A DNA stretch of 36,678 nucleotides from Bacteroidota bacterium (GCA_013288235.1 JABDCF010000032.1:1-36678); one strand, 5' to 3'; shown: positions 26,501 to 34,644, counted from the first letter of the stretch. Made by a program: numbers and translations. Notes: a model not told the origin generated them from the sequence alone.

Positions 26501-27573
26501 AGATCGGTCAATGCCAGTATGTCCCTTGAACCTGTAGTGCTATTTACCCTATTGGTGGTCCAAACTTCAATTTTAGTGATATTAATGTTTGAACTGATGA
26601 TAGGTATATTGGCAAGTGCTTTATTATAGTTATTGCGGAAAAACTGGGATAAAAAGAAATGTTTATTTGCATCGTAATTAGCTGCAGTAAGTTTAAATGA
26701 TCCCTGCTGCGAACCGTTGGTAATAGTTATTGTTTGCGATTGCGAACGTTGCTGCGCTAAAATAGTGGTAACATCAAGTTTGCCAAATTTAAACTTGGCT
26801 TTTATGCCAAATAATGCCTGGCTACCTGTTATCAGGGTAGTTGGCAGGGTCATGCTTACTGTACCAACTTCTATTTTTTGAATTATCTCATCCGCGTGCC
26901 CGGTATAATCCAGTTTTATCTGGTTTTCAAATTGAAACTGGGCGTCGGTATTGTAATTGGTTGTAATTTTTAATTTATCACCGACGGTGCCCGTTACATT
27001 TAGCTGTATTTTTTGATCGAAGTTAAAGTTAAACTGATTACGCTGCTGGGTATTAAAAAGTGGGTTTTGATTTTGATTTAACTGACCCGACATTATTGCC
27101 TCAGCCGAACCCTGCGGGCGGATATCGATATTAGGGCCGCCAAATATCTGGTTAAATGTTTGGCTCCGGATTTTTATTTGCGGTATAAACCCCGGCTGCT
27201 GCGATTGGTATGCATAATTATCTGATAGCTGCCTGAAATATTTGCGCTCATTTTCCCTTTCCATTAATGCTAAGTATTCGGCAAAGGTTAGGTATTGAGG
27301 CGGGCGGTATAATAAATTCCCTACGCGCTCATAAAGCACGTACATGTTAGTAATAGGGTCGTATTCAATTGTACGTACCAAGCCAGGCGGGTCGATATCA
27401 AATATACCCTGTCTTAATCGCAAACTATTTGATTCAGAATTGCTGAGAGGAATCTTAATTGTAGTAGAATCGTTTTTAGCTCCTGGATGCTGTTGGCCAA
27501 ATGCATTTCCTATCCCGCAACATGCAGAAATCAGTAAGAGGATTACAGCTTTGGGGGTAAATATCTTGATCAA
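20530..27573 (-). CDS. sprA: SprA, type IX secretion outer-membrane translocon
   Basis: SprA (Sov in Porphyromonas) is the very large outer-membrane beta-barrel through which T9SS cargo passes. It is needed for gliding in gliding species. The 2347-residue length is normal. A signal peptide (about 1-26, ending NAFG before QQ) is followed by the conserved N-terminal region YRPPQYLTFAEYLALME and KIRSQTFNQIFGGPNIDIRPQG, both typical of SprA. Two repeats of the SprA N-terminal domain type appear, the second around residues 1050-1500. The C-terminal part is beta-rich and ends ITRPYTSQTFNTAFTNFGIN. Start: the codon is TTG at 27573. No ATG lies between the ruvA stop and the signal peptide, and the next Met is far inside. 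It follows ruvA by 24 bases, so it may share that transcript. No other T9SS gene is in the window. Confidence 0.95.
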   Translation of the reverse strand: MIKIFTPKAVILLLISACCGIGNAFGQQHPGAKNDSTTIKIPLSNSESNSLRLRQGIFDIDPPGLVRTIEYDPITNMYVLYERVGNLLYRPPQYLTFAEYLALMERENERKYFRQLSDNYAYQSQQPGFIPQIKIRSQTFNQIFGGPNIDIRPQGSAEAIMSGQLNQNQNPLFNTQQRNQFNFNFDQKIQLNVTGTVGDKLKITTNYNTDAQFQFENQIKLDYTGHADEIIQKIEVGTVSMTLPTTLITGSQALFGIKAKFKFGKLDVTTILAQQRSQSQTITITNGSQQGSFKLTAANYDANKHFFLSQFFRNNYNKALANIPIISSNINITKIEVWTTNRVNSTTGSRDILALTDLGENNPYNTKLVRGGTGFSGMPAGFQGPGFPQESNSLLKNLPASTRLTNDPQNTIATYFANTGQSDNYAKLTYARLLTTKEYTLQSQLGYISLNYPLNNDEVLAVAYQYTYNGVQYQVGEFSSDVPVNPTTPKVLYVKLLKNELLKTNLPTWNLMMKNVYSLNAYQISPTNFKMTISRLDDKSGINKEIMEEGQNTKSKLWLQLTDLDNLDQQQQKQPDGYFDYLEGITINSQNGVIVFPVLEPFGADLAKEFLPGEQSLASRYVYQPLYDSTQTIAQQLFPNLNRYTISGTYTATGGSVYQLNAVNIPQGSVIVNSGALKLTEGTDYTIDYSAGQIRILNQALLSSGQPITVKVENNELFGVQQKSLFGARLDYKVNDNLSLGATLMHLTEQPITQNEVIGQESISNTMAGFDVNYNSTSRLLTRLVDKIPLIHTKVPSSLNFSGEFAQLIPGSPAALNFAGSKNGTAYLDDFENAQSVIQVNSFIGWQISGTPQLFRESQNFNDLSYGYNRARLAFYTIDPIFYTGSTIPVSRTELSNHYVRQVLQTEVFPLQQSPTGQPLPIATFDMAFYPTIRGPYNFTTTGLNADGTLQNPKSRWGGIFRGLNSNDFEDLNVQYIEFWLLDPFIYKPNSVGGNLYFDLGNISEDILKDGQKSSENALPVDGSNNGITETVWGKVSSIQPVVNSFDSNPASRALQDVGLDGLSDADERVKFASIVTAVKGQVNATAANNFAADPASDDYQYYQGPQLDKANAGILERYSRYNGTEGNSPTSQQSLALLGLQTSASTSIPDGEDVNHDNNMDQDDEYFEYMVPITPQSLVVGQGFVTDKVTSQVKLANGTTTSVSWYQFRVPINAPTSTVGGIQDFKSIRYMRMYMTNFADTAILRFATLQLVRGEWRAFNTENNPANVIADPSLINPPLDNSTIDVETVNLVENGSRTPIPYVIPPGIQRQTDYSNLQATTKLNEQSLSMVVTNLTDGYSRSAFRLFNNDLRQYKNLQMFIHAEGATLRNNDISAFIRLGADYVSNYYEYEIPMQITQPGTSDPNLIWPASNELDLQLSLLTNAKLARDNAKFNGQPWPLTMPFTVTDGHNKITIVGEPDLGQVTTVMLGMRNPLRTPATAGTDDGLPKTGTLWFDELRLTNFNEQGGWAAIGKLNAKLADFADITISGTHTSAGFGTLDSRMEDRSLDNVTGYNIAANAELGKFFPDKSGVHIPAYVNVSNTVSMPQYDPASGDILLKDKLNAAPNQTVRDSIKNAAESYTSRKSVNFTNVHKAKTDQKAPNHVWDLENWNATVAYSEYEHHDFTTLNDLEKTYHVALAYNYTNTPKYNSPLAKVIKSNTLALLRDINYNLWPTRLNYSISFDRFYSETTPRNNDPTDVVPIPTTFNKTFNITRVYGLGWNLTKSFSMDIDATNLSTVDEPYGRLDGLKLDTLWRNVLSLGRTTNYNHQINFHYTVPINKIPQMDWVTLITSYSTHFNWQAEPLFSITDPQFNVGNSINNSRTIQIVPSLNLDAFYNKFSFIKKAKTSGGDPWTKFFIGLLTSVKNISGTYTRTDGTFIPGYLPSSNFAGEDLNYGAPGIGFLLGSQADIRQTALEHGWISTDTLQNQLYVTTYNLDLRFKSTIEPIKDLRIELSAYKTQDHTYQTNFKSIDGSSNIESYNPVTTGDYSISYMSLATAFSKISGIDNYSPLFQKFEEDLPIISQRLGKQNPNSIGPVVDGYADGYSAASQNVLVPAFLAAYTGKSAANSGLSQFPNIPIPNWNISYSGLSHIPFFSDVFDSFDIKNGYRSSYNVSGYSTLLQYAQTNGAVSSRDANNDFLPLYQFSQVTILEQFVPLIGIDARFKNSMTATLEYRQSRSLSLSVLNSQLAQQNQSAIVVGWGYHDKNFVWPFGWFSGSTNKKDVNFKIDFSLQDTKMLIYQAFVQEAQISSGAQNITVRPSIDYLINKQFTLNLFYDSNITRPYTSQTFNTAFTNFGINLKLILQ

Positions 27574-27597
27574 ATGCCAGGTTAAATTTATTTGTAA

Positions 27598-28182
27598 TTA
27601 TAAACTTTTTAGCGCAGATTTTATCAATTGTTCCACGGTTAAGTCGTCATTATTTTTATTTATTTCTTGCTCAATAACTTTCTCGGCGGCATTGCGCGCA
27701 AAGCCAAGCATAACCAATGCTGAAAGTGCCTCATCCTTAACGGTTTTGTTTAAAGGTGTTGCACTCAGTGTGTCCGGGCCCTCTTTGCGGAGCTTATCCT
27801 GCAGCTCCAATATAATACGTTGTGCTGATTTTGGGCCAATTCCCTTAATGCGCTGAATTAAAGAAACATTGCCCGAAATAATAGCGTTTTGTATCTCCTG
27901 CGGCGTTATGGATGAAAGCATCATACGCCCTGTATTCGGCCCTATACCCGAAATGGATATCAGGTGTAAAAACAGGCGGCGCTCGCCTTCATCAATAAAG
28001 CCATATAATGTATGTGCGTCCTCTTTTACATGCAGCCATGTAAACAGCTTGCAACGTTCGGCGTTGCCGAGCCTTGAATAGGTGTTTAATGAAATATTGA
28101 TGTGATAACCCACCCCACCCGCATCGATCACTACGTAAGCGGCGCTTTTAAAAACTAATTTACCATCAATATAAGCGTACAT
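27598..28182 (-). CDS. ruvA: RuvA, Holliday junction-binding subunit
   Basis: RuvA binds four-way DNA junctions and loads the RuvB motor for branch migration. The 194-residue protein has the three known parts: an OB fold (1-64, MYAYIDGKLVFKSAAYVVID), a helix-hairpin-helix domain with two motifs (SGIGPNTG at 78-85 and KGIGPKSA at 113-120), and a flexible linker leading to the RuvB-contacting three-helix domain (about 148-194, KDEALSALVMLGF). Start ATG at 28182. It is followed by sprA and preceded by maeB in the same orientation, an order I recall from other Sphingobacteria. ruvB and ruvC are not here, as is usual in this phylum. Confidence 0.95.
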   Translation of the reverse strand: MYAYIDGKLVFKSAAYVVIDAGGVGYHINISLNTYSRLGNAERCKLFTWLHVKEDAHTLYGFIDEGERRLFLHLISISGIGPNTGRMMLSSITPQEIQNAIISGNVSLIQRIKGIGPKSAQRIILELQDKLRKEGPDTLSATPLNKTVKDEALSALVMLGFARNAAEKVIEQEINKNNDDLTVEQLIKSALKSL

Positions 28183-28202
28183 GTTTCTTCATATTTTATT
28201 TT

Positions 28203-28240
28203 AGGTGAAAGGTAAAAGGTTAAAGGCGAAAGGTAAAGGG
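28203..28240 (+). repeat. GAAAGG-family intergenic repeat between maeB and ruvA
   Basis: AGGTGAAAGGTAAAAGGTTA followed by AAGGCGAAAGGTAAAGGG. It is the closest relative in this window of the copy inside miaB (minus strand of 5116-5149). The rest of the 225-base gap holds AT-rich sequence and short TCTAATCACTAATCACTAA iterations (28384-28402), but no gene. Confidence 0.7.
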
Positions 28241-28407
28241 TTTTTAATAGTTTTATATTAATTTTTTGTAACCATTAAATTTTTGATACTTAAGCGCCTA
28301 TATGTATTTTCACTTTCTGTTTATTCTTATTTTTTGTTATAAATTTTACGCCAACTTAGCCCCTAATCTTTAACCTCAACTAAGCTCTAATCACTAATCA
28401 CTAACTT

Positions 28408-30678
28408 CTAACTCCCCTTTTCCTGGGCATCAACAACTGCTATCGTTATCATATTAACAATTTCCCTAACCGAGCTGCCCAATTGCAACACATGCACCGG
28501 TTTTTTTAAGCCTAATAGTATCGGGCCTACTGCTTCTGCACCGCCCATTTCCTGTAATAATTTATAGGCAATATTGCCTGATTCAAGATTAGGGAAGATT
28601 AGCGTATTTGCTGGTTTCCCTTTTAAAGTCGAGAACGGGAAATTGTCAGCCAGCAAATCGGCATTTAAGGCAAAATTGGCCTGCATATCGCCGTCAACTA
28701 CCATGTCGGGATATTTCTCGTGTAAAATTTTTACAGCTTCGCGGGTTTTTTCAGGTATCGGCCCTTCATTTGATCCAAAGTTCGAGTAAGATAATATAGC
28801 AACCCTGGGATTTATATTAAATTGCCTTACCGAGTGTTCTATCAATACGGTAACATCCACCAGGTCCTGTACCGATGGGTTTACATTTACTGTGGTATCG
28901 CCAAAAAACACAGGTCCCTTTTTGGTTATCATCATGTACATGCCCGCCACACGCCTTACGCCCTCGGCTGTGCCAATAATTTGCAGCGCAGGTTTAATGG
29001 TAGTAACATAATCTTTTGTAAGGCCTGAGATAAGCGCATCGGCCTCGCCGAACTGCACCATACAGGCGCCATAGTAATTCCTGTCGTGCAATAGTTTTTT
29101 CGATTCGTATAATGTAACTCCCCTGCGCTGACGTTTTTCATATAGATAGTTGGCGTATTCATCTATATGCTCGCAGTTTTCTTTAGGATCGATAATATGT
29201 ACATCGCCAAGCTCTATATCGTTTTCCTTCATTATCTGCTTTATCTTCCTGATATTTCCAAGCAGTATCGGTGTTGCTATACCCTCCTCTTTAACTATCT
29301 GAGCGGCACGCAAAATTTTATAGGTATCGGCTTCCGCAAAAACTATACGTTTGGGGTTTTGCTTTGCTTTGTTGGTAAGGTTGCGCAGTAATTTATCATT
29401 CATCCCAACCCTTACCCTCAGTTCTTCATTATAGATATCCCAGTCTGTTATTACCTTACGGGCAACACCCGATTCAATTGCCGCTTTTGCTACAGCCGAC
29501 GAGACTTCAGTAATCAGGCGGGGATCCATTGGTTTGGGGATGATATAATCCCTGCCGAATTTAAGGTTGGTAGTATTATAGGCCAGGTTAACCGCCTCTG
29601 GAATAGGCTTTTTAGCCATTTCGGCAATAGCTTTTACGGCCGCTATTTTCATAGGTTCGTTTATCGCTGTGGCGCGTACATCAAGCGCGCCCCTGAAAAT
29701 ATAAGGGAAGCCCAATACGTTATTAACCTGGTTGGGGAAATCGGATCGGCCGGTGGCCATTATAATATCTTTACGGGCATGTATGGCCTGGTCATAGGCA
29801 ATTTCCGGGTCGGGGTTTGCCATCGCGAATACAACGGGATTTTTGGCCATTGCTTTCAGCATATCAGGGGTAACTACATTACCGGCAGAAAGGCCCACAA
29901 ATACATCAGCATTCTTCATTGCTTCCGCAAGTGTTTTAGCGTCCTTGCGGGTGGTGGCAAATTCCATCCTGATATCGTCAAGATCTGTGCGGTCAGGGGT
30001 TATCAAACCGTTGATATCAAACATTACCAGGTTTTCTTTTTTAACCCCCAACGCCAGGTACATTTTTGAGCAGGATACTGCTGCAGCGCCGGCGCCGTTA
30101 ACCACCATTTTTACTTTCTCAAGTTTTTTCCCCTGTATCTCGCAAGCGTTTAGTAACGCCGCTCCGGATATAATGGCCGTTCCATGCTGGTCATCGTGCA
30201 TTACCGGGATCTTCATCTCTGCCTTGAGCCTGCGTTCAATTTCAAAACAGGATGGCGCCGATATATCTTCCAGGTTAATGCCGCCGAATGTTGGTTCGAG
30301 CGCCCGCACAATATTTACAAACTCATCAACGGTTTTCGCATTAACCTCAAGGTCAAAAACGTCAATATCCGCATAAATTTTAAACAGCAGGCCCTTGCCT
30401 TCCATCACCGGTTTACTTGCTTCGGGGCCAATATTGCCAAGCCCAAGTACGGCTGTGCCATTAGTAATTACACCTACCAGGTTGCCCTTAGCGGTATATT
30501 TATATACGTCCTCAATATTATCAGCAATTTGAAGGCATGGCTCGGCAACGCCCGGCGAATAAGCCATGCTGAGGTCCCTTTGCGAATTTGTTGGCTTTGT
30601 AGGTACAACCTGTATTTTGCCCGGGCGCCCTTTTGAATGGTAGTTTAAAGCGTCCTGGTTACGGATAGGTCTGTTCAT
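28408..30678 (-). CDS. maeB: NADP-dependent malic enzyme with C-terminal phosphotransacetylase-like domain
   Basis: Converts malate to pyruvate and CO2 with NADPH formation, linking the TCA cycle with biosynthesis. Start ATG at 30678 gives 756 residues. A TTG 21 bases upstream keeps the frame open but lies inside the promoter box, so it is rejected. N-terminal malic domain: [11 protein letters not shown] (38-48, catalytic Tyr40), the general-base Lys in MEGKGLLFK (92-100), EDIS (137-140) and HDDQHGTA (161-168). NAD(P) fold: NGAGAAA (194-200). The C-terminal half (about 430-756) is the PTA_PTB-like domain found in MaeB-type enzymes, which usually serves acetyl-CoA-responsive control rather than catalysis (family knowledge). 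It is upstream of ruvA and sprA. Confidence 0.95.
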   Translation of the reverse strand: MNRPIRNQDALNYHSKGRPGKIQVVPTKPTNSQRDLSMAYSPGVAEPCLQIADNIEDVYKYTAKGNLVGVITNGTAVLGLGNIGPEASKPVMEGKGLLFKIYADIDVFDLEVNAKTVDEFVNIVRALEPTFGGINLEDISAPSCFEIERRLKAEMKIPVMHDDQHGTAIISGAALLNACEIQGKKLEKVKMVVNGAGAAAVSCSKMYLALGVKKENLVMFDINGLITPDRTDLDDIRMEFATTRKDAKTLAEAMKNADVFVGLSAGNVVTPDMLKAMAKNPVVFAMANPDPEIAYDQAIHARKDIIMATGRSDFPNQVNNVLGFPYIFRGALDVRATAINEPMKIAAVKAIAEMAKKPIPEAVNLAYNTTNLKFGRDYIIPKPMDPRLITEVSSAVAKAAIESGVARKVITDWDIYNEELRVRVGMNDKLLRNLTNKAKQNPKRIVFAEADTYKILRAAQIVKEEGIATPILLGNIRKIKQIMKENDIELGDVHIIDPKENCEHIDEYANYLYEKRQRRGVTLYESKKLLHDRNYYGACMVQFGEADALISGLTKDYVTTIKPALQIIGTAEGVRRVAGMYMMITKKGPVFFGDTTVNVNPSVQDLVDVTVLIEHSVRQFNINPRVAILSYSNFGSNEGPIPEKTREAVKILHEKYPDMVVDGDMQANFALNADLLADNFPFSTLKGKPANTLIFPNLESGNIAYKLLQEMGGAEAVGPILLGLKKPVHVLQLGSSVREIVNMITIAVVDAQEKGS

Positions 30679-30696
30679 CTTCTCGGTTTCAAGGCT

Positions 30697-30704
30697 CAAA
30701 ATTA
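30697..30704 (-). promoter_or_regulatory. Candidate -7 box of the maeB promoter
   Basis: The minus strand reads TAATTTTG, a full TAnnTTTG match. Its last three bases, TTG, are the alternative in-frame start codon at 30699. RNA should begin several bases further downstream, so translation would have to use the ATG at 30678. Confidence 0.55.
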
Positions 30705-30730
30705 CATTCTTTTAAGCGAAAAGGGGCAGA

Positions 30731-30908
30731 AAGATATGAGATATAAGATTTGAGACATGAGATTTGAGATATGAGATATGTTACAGACTAATTTAGGTTT
30801 TTTTAAACTATCGTCTCAGACCTCAATCCGAAATCGAACATCCGAAATCCAAAATCGAATTATAATTCTCAAATCAAAAAACAAATCGAAAATCCGAAAT
30901 CCGAAATC
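30731..30908. repeat. Low-complexity GAGATATGA and CCGAAATC iterations
   Basis: Between mltD and maeB. GATATGAGATATAAGATTTG and similar units at 30735-30780, then CCGAAATCGAACATCCGAAA and similar units at 30829-30908. These are short tandem AT-rich iterations with no coding potential. Such runs are frequent between genes in Sphingobacteriaceae as I recall. Confidence 0.65.
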
Positions 30909-30911
30909 TAC

Positions 30912-32303
30912 CTACCCCTTGCTGATCTTGATTGTCATACCGGGTTGCAGGGCATCTTTTTTCAGGCCGTTCACCGACCTGATCTTTTCAACTGATGCGC
31001 CTTCAAACCTGGAGGCAATCCCGCTAAGGGTATCTCCTCTTTTAACTTTATAAGTAATATAATTATGATTATGCTTAGCCAATGGCTTGTCTTCCGTCTC
31101 TCCTGCTGTTTCGCTGAGTTTCAGCCTTTCGCCAACAACAGCTTTGTTGCCATGCAGGTGGTTCCATGCTTTAAGGTCCTGTAATTCTACACCATAGGTA
31201 TCGGCAATATCACCCAGGGTTTCACCTCTACGTACTTTATGATACAAGGGGGCTGGTTCAGGTTTGCTTTCATGATATGGGGCGTAAGTAGCCTGTGGTG
31301 CAGTTGCAACTACATTTGAACTATTTAATACCTCGTACAGGGCTGCAAATTTTTCTTTGTCAATTTGAGGTACCACAAGCCTTCGCGGGGTAGTTGTTGT
31401 ACCATTGATGATCCGCAGTTTATAGGAAGGGTTTAAAATGGCCAGCTCTTTTACTTCCATATTCAATACCTGGGCAACGGCAGTAAGTGAAACGTATTTA
31501 TTTACCAGTACCGTATCGGTTTTTAATGAAAATTCACAGGCCTGCGGTATAATGTTATGTTTGCTGTAACAATTCATTAGATAGTCAACTGCAATAAATG
31601 CAGGTACATATCCCCTTGTTTCCACCGGCAAATATTGGCGTATCGACCAAAAATCATTTGCTCCGCCAGCTTTTTCAATAGCGTGTTCTACATTGCTTTT
31701 CCCGCAATTGTACGAGGCTATGGCCAACAGCCAGTCTCCAAATTCCTGGTAAGCGTCCTTTAAATAAGCGGCGGCGGCATAGCTGGCCTGTATCGGGTCG
31801 CGCCTTTCATCAACATAATCGTCCATATTAAGGCCGTAGAGTTTGGCGGTTGTAAACATAAACTGCCATGGCCCGGTAGCACCCACCCGCGATACTGCAT
31901 AAGGATCGAGCTTTGACTCAACTATCGATAAATATTTTATTTCATCAGGGATACCTGCATCCTTGAAAGCTTTTTCGTAAATAGGGAAATAATACTTGGT
32001 GAGCCCTAAAACCCGGCCCATTTCATCCCGGTTATGTGCATAAATGTCAATATAGCTTTGCACATATTCATTATAATCCAACGGTACATCCTTTTTTAAA
32101 GAATCAAGGCGGCGTTTAAATACGTTGCTTTGGTTGGTGAGCGGCACCGGTTGGTTTACTATAGGAAGAATAATTGTATCGGGAGTGGTGAGCGAGTTGC
32201 CCGTTTGAAATGTTAAGGATAGCGAAGGTGCAACAAAATGAGGGGCTGCTTTAACAATATGTAATATTAGTAAACAGATAATTAAAGTAATTAGTCTCTT
32301 CAT
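30912..32303 (-). CDS. mltD: MltD-like lytic transglycosylase with two LysM domains
   Basis: Cleaves the glycan strands of peptidoglycan to leave 1,6-anhydro ends. The 463-residue protein has a signal peptide (about 1-19), an SLT domain (about 105-260) and two LysM glycan-binding domains (about 352-395, RRGETLGDIADTYGVE, and about 417-461, KRGDTLSGIASRFEG). Catalytic Glu129 is in LSIVESKLDPYAVS, followed by GATGPWQFM (141-149) and AIASYNCG (194-201), all hallmarks of the family. No lipobox is visible, so the protein is probably soluble or weakly bound in the periplasm, unlike E. coli MltD. It lies 66 bases after gatA with no terminator seen between them. Confidence 0.9.
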   Translation of the reverse strand: MKRLITLIICLLILHIVKAAPHFVAPSLSLTFQTGNSLTTPDTIILPIVNQPVPLTNQSNVFKRRLDSLKKDVPLDYNEYVQSYIDIYAHNRDEMGRVLGLTKYYFPIYEKAFKDAGIPDEIKYLSIVESKLDPYAVSRVGATGPWQFMFTTAKLYGLNMDDYVDERRDPIQASYAAAAYLKDAYQEFGDWLLAIASYNCGKSNVEHAIEKAGGANDFWSIRQYLPVETRGYVPAFIAVDYLMNCYSKHNIIPQACEFSLKTDTVLVNKYVSLTAVAQVLNMEVKELAILNPSYKLRIINGTTTTPRRLVVPQIDKEKFAALYEVLNSSNVVATAPQATYAPYHESKPEPAPLYHKVRRGETLGDIADTYGVELQDLKAWNHLHGNKAVVGERLKLSETAGETEDKPLAKHNHNYITYKVKRGDTLSGIASRFEGASVEKIRSVNGLKKDALQPGMTIKISKG

Positions 32304-32369
32304 TCTTTAGTTTTTTTTAACCAGGGAGGTCACATTTATAACAATATTTTTACTAAATTATTAAAATTT

Positions 32370-33794
32370 TTATAGTTCAAGGAAATATTTGGAAAAATTT
32401 AACAATTGCTGTTCTTCAAAATGCCTTGTTAACAATTGCAATCCTAACGGCAATCCTTTACTATTATTGCCTGTAGGCAAAGAAATAGCGGGTGTACCCG
32501 TTAAAGATGCCTGCACGGTAAAAATATCTGAAAGATAGGTTACCACCGGGTCTTTTTCTTTTTTCCCGATAGAAAATGCAGGCTCGGGCGCTGTGGGGAA
32601 AAGAATAAAATCATATTCTTTTAAAATAGCATCAGTTTTTTCCCTAATCAGCCTGCGTACTTTTTGGGCCTTGGCATAATAGGCATCATAATACCCGGCG
32701 CTTAATACGAAGGTACCCAGCATGATACGGCGCTTAACTTCTTTGCCAAACCCTTCGGAGCGTGAGCGTTTATATGTAGATACCAGGTCTGTAGCTGCCG
32801 GGCTGCGGTAACCATAATGTACACCATCATATCGCGAAAGATTTGACGAAGCTTCGGCTGTTGCCAGGATATAATAGGTTGGTACCAGGTAATCAAGATA
32901 TTCAAAAGCTATAGGCTTTACAATGTGCCCGTCGGCGCGCAACTTTTCGATGTATTTTATAAGGTTGTTTTTTACCTCATCGTCGACACCGGGGCTCGAT
33001 AGCGCCTCTTGTAAATATGCTATCTTTTTAGGCGAAGCGGCCTGGAGGTCTTTGCTATATTCAGATACTTCAACATCAGCTACTGTACTATCATATTCAT
33101 CGGCGCCGGCCATAACCTCCAGTAAAAGCGCCGCGTCGTCTACCGACTTTGTGATCGGGCCCACCTGGTCGAACGATGAAGCATAGGCAATTATGCCATG
33201 CCTTGAAATACGGCCGTAAGTTGGCTTTAGCCCAACTAACCCGCAAAATGATGCCGGTTGCCTTACAGACCCGCCTGTATCTGTTCCAATTGCTGCATGG
33301 CACATACCAGCCTGGACTGCTACTGCCGAGCCACCGGACGAACCTCCAGATACTTTTGTTTCATCGGCATAATTTTTAACAGGACCAAAAAATGAATTTT
33401 CATTGGACGCGCCCATACCAAACTCATCGCAATTGCAGCGGCCTATAATTACAGCATCTGCCGCAAGCAAACGCTCAACTATCGTTGAGGAGTAAATAGA
33501 GGTAAAGCCTTTCAGGATTTTTGAGGAGGCGCTTACTTTATGCCCCTTATAGCAAATGTTATCTTTTATGGCAATAACCATGCCTGCGAGTTTGCCGGCG
33601 GTACCTTGCTGGATGCGAAGGTCGACTTCTTGTGCACAAGCCAACGCTTCATCTTCAAATACTTCATTAAAAGCATTCAAGTGGGCGTTAGCCGAAATTT
33701 TGTCTAAATAACCCCTTACAAGTTTTTCAACAGTAGTTGCCCCGCTTGCAATATCACTCTTTATTTCATTTAAAGAGGTATAAGATTTAACCAT
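32370..33794 (-). CDS. gatA: GatA, glutamyl-tRNA(Gln) amidotransferase subunit A
   Basis: GatA releases ammonia from glutamine for GatB, which amidates Glu-tRNA(Gln) or Asp-tRNA(Asn). Start ATG at 33794 (MVKSYTSLNEIKSD) gives 474 residues. The frame stays open to 33827, but those codons lie in the tail of the upstream terminator repeat. The amidase-signature triad is complete: Lys77 (VIAIKDNICYKG), cis-Ser152 (SGGSSGGSA) and nucleophile Ser176 (GTDTGGSVRQPA). Length is normal. gatB and gatC are not in the window. The upstream tatA gene is separated by a strong inverted repeat, so gatA likely has its own promoter or depends on readthrough. Confidence 0.95.
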   Translation of the reverse strand: MVKSYTSLNEIKSDIASGATTVEKLVRGYLDKISANAHLNAFNEVFEDEALACAQEVDLRIQQGTAGKLAGMVIAIKDNICYKGHKVSASSKILKGFTSIYSSTIVERLLAADAVIIGRCNCDEFGMGASNENSFFGPVKNYADETKVSGGSSGGSAVAVQAGMCHAAIGTDTGGSVRQPASFCGLVGLKPTYGRISRHGIIAYASSFDQVGPITKSVDDAALLLEVMAGADEYDSTVADVEVSEYSKDLQAASPKKIAYLQEALSSPGVDDEVKNNLIKYIEKLRADGHIVKPIAFEYLDYLVPTYYILATAEASSNLSRYDGVHYGYRSPAATDLVSTYKRSRSEGFGKEVKRRIMLGTFVLSAGYYDAYYAKAQKVRRLIREKTDAILKEYDFILFPTAPEPAFSIGKKEKDPVVTYLSDIFTVQASLTGTPAISLPTGNNSKGLPLGLQLLTRHFEEQQLLNFSKYFLEL

Positions 33795-33804
33795 GGGGCT
33801 AAAA

Positions 33805-33880
33805 TAAAAAAAAGAATCAAGAGTCAAGAATCAAGAGCCAAGGCTAAACTTCTTGATTCCTGGCTCTTGATTCTTGACTC
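33805..33880 (-). terminator. 20-bp perfect inverted repeat followed by T-run, between tatA and gatA
   Basis: 33821-33840 (GAGTCAAGAATCAAGAGCCA) and 33861-33880 are perfect reverse complements with a 20-base loop. On the minus strand the stem is followed by TTGATTCTTTTTTTTATTTT, as in a Rho-independent terminator for the tat genes. The unit AATCAAGA occurs several times, so it also looks like a repeat family member. The stem starts 8 bases past the tatA stop. Confidence 0.7.
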
Positions 33881-33888
33881 TATTAAAA

Positions 33889-34092
33889 CTACGCCTTAGG
33901 TTTTTCTTCGGTTGTAGTAGTGTTTGTTGGATTGGAAGGTGGGGTACTGCTAACTTCACCGTTCTGTGCATCCTTAAATTCTTTCACACCTTTGCCTAAA
34001 CCTCTCATTAGTTCAGGAATTTTTTTACCGCCAAAAAATAGCAAAAGCGCCAAGACGATTAAAATGATGTGCTGTGGTTCCAAGAGTCCCAT
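33889..34092 (-). CDS. tatA: TatA, twin-arginine translocase pore subunit
   Basis: TatA oligomers form the path for folded proteins across the inner membrane. The 67-residue product has an N-terminal helix (about 8-20), the hinge FFGGKKIPELMRGLGKGV, where FG..K.PEL is the family signature, a short amphipathic helix, and a Thr/Pro/Glu-rich tail. It is 34 bases downstream of a longer TatA-like gene. tatC is not in the window. Confidence 0.93.
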   Translation of the reverse strand: MGLLEPQHIILIVLALLLFFGGKKIPELMRGLGKGVKEFKDAQNGEVSSTPPSNPTNTTTTEEKPKA

Positions 34093-34126
34093 GATTTATA
34101 ATTTAATGTTATGTTTTATACTGTTA

Positions 34127-34585
34127 TTATGAATTCTTATTTGTTTCTGTAGTTGCCGTTCCACTATCTGAATGCGAACCAGCAGCATGTTCCTCGCCAC
34201 CCGGCCCATTATGCGCCACCGGATGTTCTTCGGTTACTGTATTTTCACTGCCTGCAAAATAATTTTCATTTACCGGCATTGTATTTTCAACGGATGGATG
34301 GCTTTCGTTTAAATGACTTGTATTTTCAGGGAGTTGGTTCTGTGCCGCAGCCGCCTGGTTATTAAGCGATGTTTCGGCCTTTTTCTCCTCCAAACTGTTT
34401 ATGTGTTCATTTATTTCGCGCTTTATCCCCTCCGAGGCATCTTTAAAATCACGTATCCCACGCCCAAGTCCCCTTGCAATTTCCGGGAGCTTTTCACCTC
34501 CGAAAAGTAACAGGGCGACAAACACGATTATTATCATGTCTGACGAAAAAAGGTTACTCAAAAACAAAAGAGCTGAAATATGCAT
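34127..34585 (-). CDS. TatA/TatB-like protein with long acidic tail
   Basis: A 152-residue paralogue of the next gene. Helix about residues 17-28, then LLFGGEKLPEIARGLGRGIR with the FGGEKLPE hinge and an amphipathic helix up to about 60. The remaining 90 residues are Glu/Asn/Ser/Thr/His-rich and probably disordered, with no membrane segment. The start at 34585 puts MHISALLFLSNLFSSD ahead of the helix, a form common in this phylum; Met17 is an alternative. Bacteroidota usually lack a clear TatB, and one of the two copies may take that role (inference). It lies 59 bases after envC, in the same orientation. Confidence 0.85.
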   Translation of the reverse strand: MHISALLFLSNLFSSDMIIIVFVALLLFGGEKLPEIARGLGRGIRDFKDASEGIKREINEHINSLEEKKAETSLNNQAAAAQNQLPENTSHLNESHPSVENTMPVNENYFAGSENTVTEEHPVAHNGPGGEEHAAGSHSDSGTATTETNKNS

Positions 34586-34644
34586 ATAATTTTATTAATT
34601 GAGGCAACAAATATACGTAATTAAAAATTTATAAGTTTTAAAAA

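Noticed and set aside
30731..30908. CRISPR-like array
   Set aside because: Units are short, irregular and directly joined with no spacers of constant length.
33795..33827. N-terminal extension of gatA to 33827
   Set aside because: The extra codons come from the T-rich tail of the terminator repeat, and GatA proteins begin near MVKSY.
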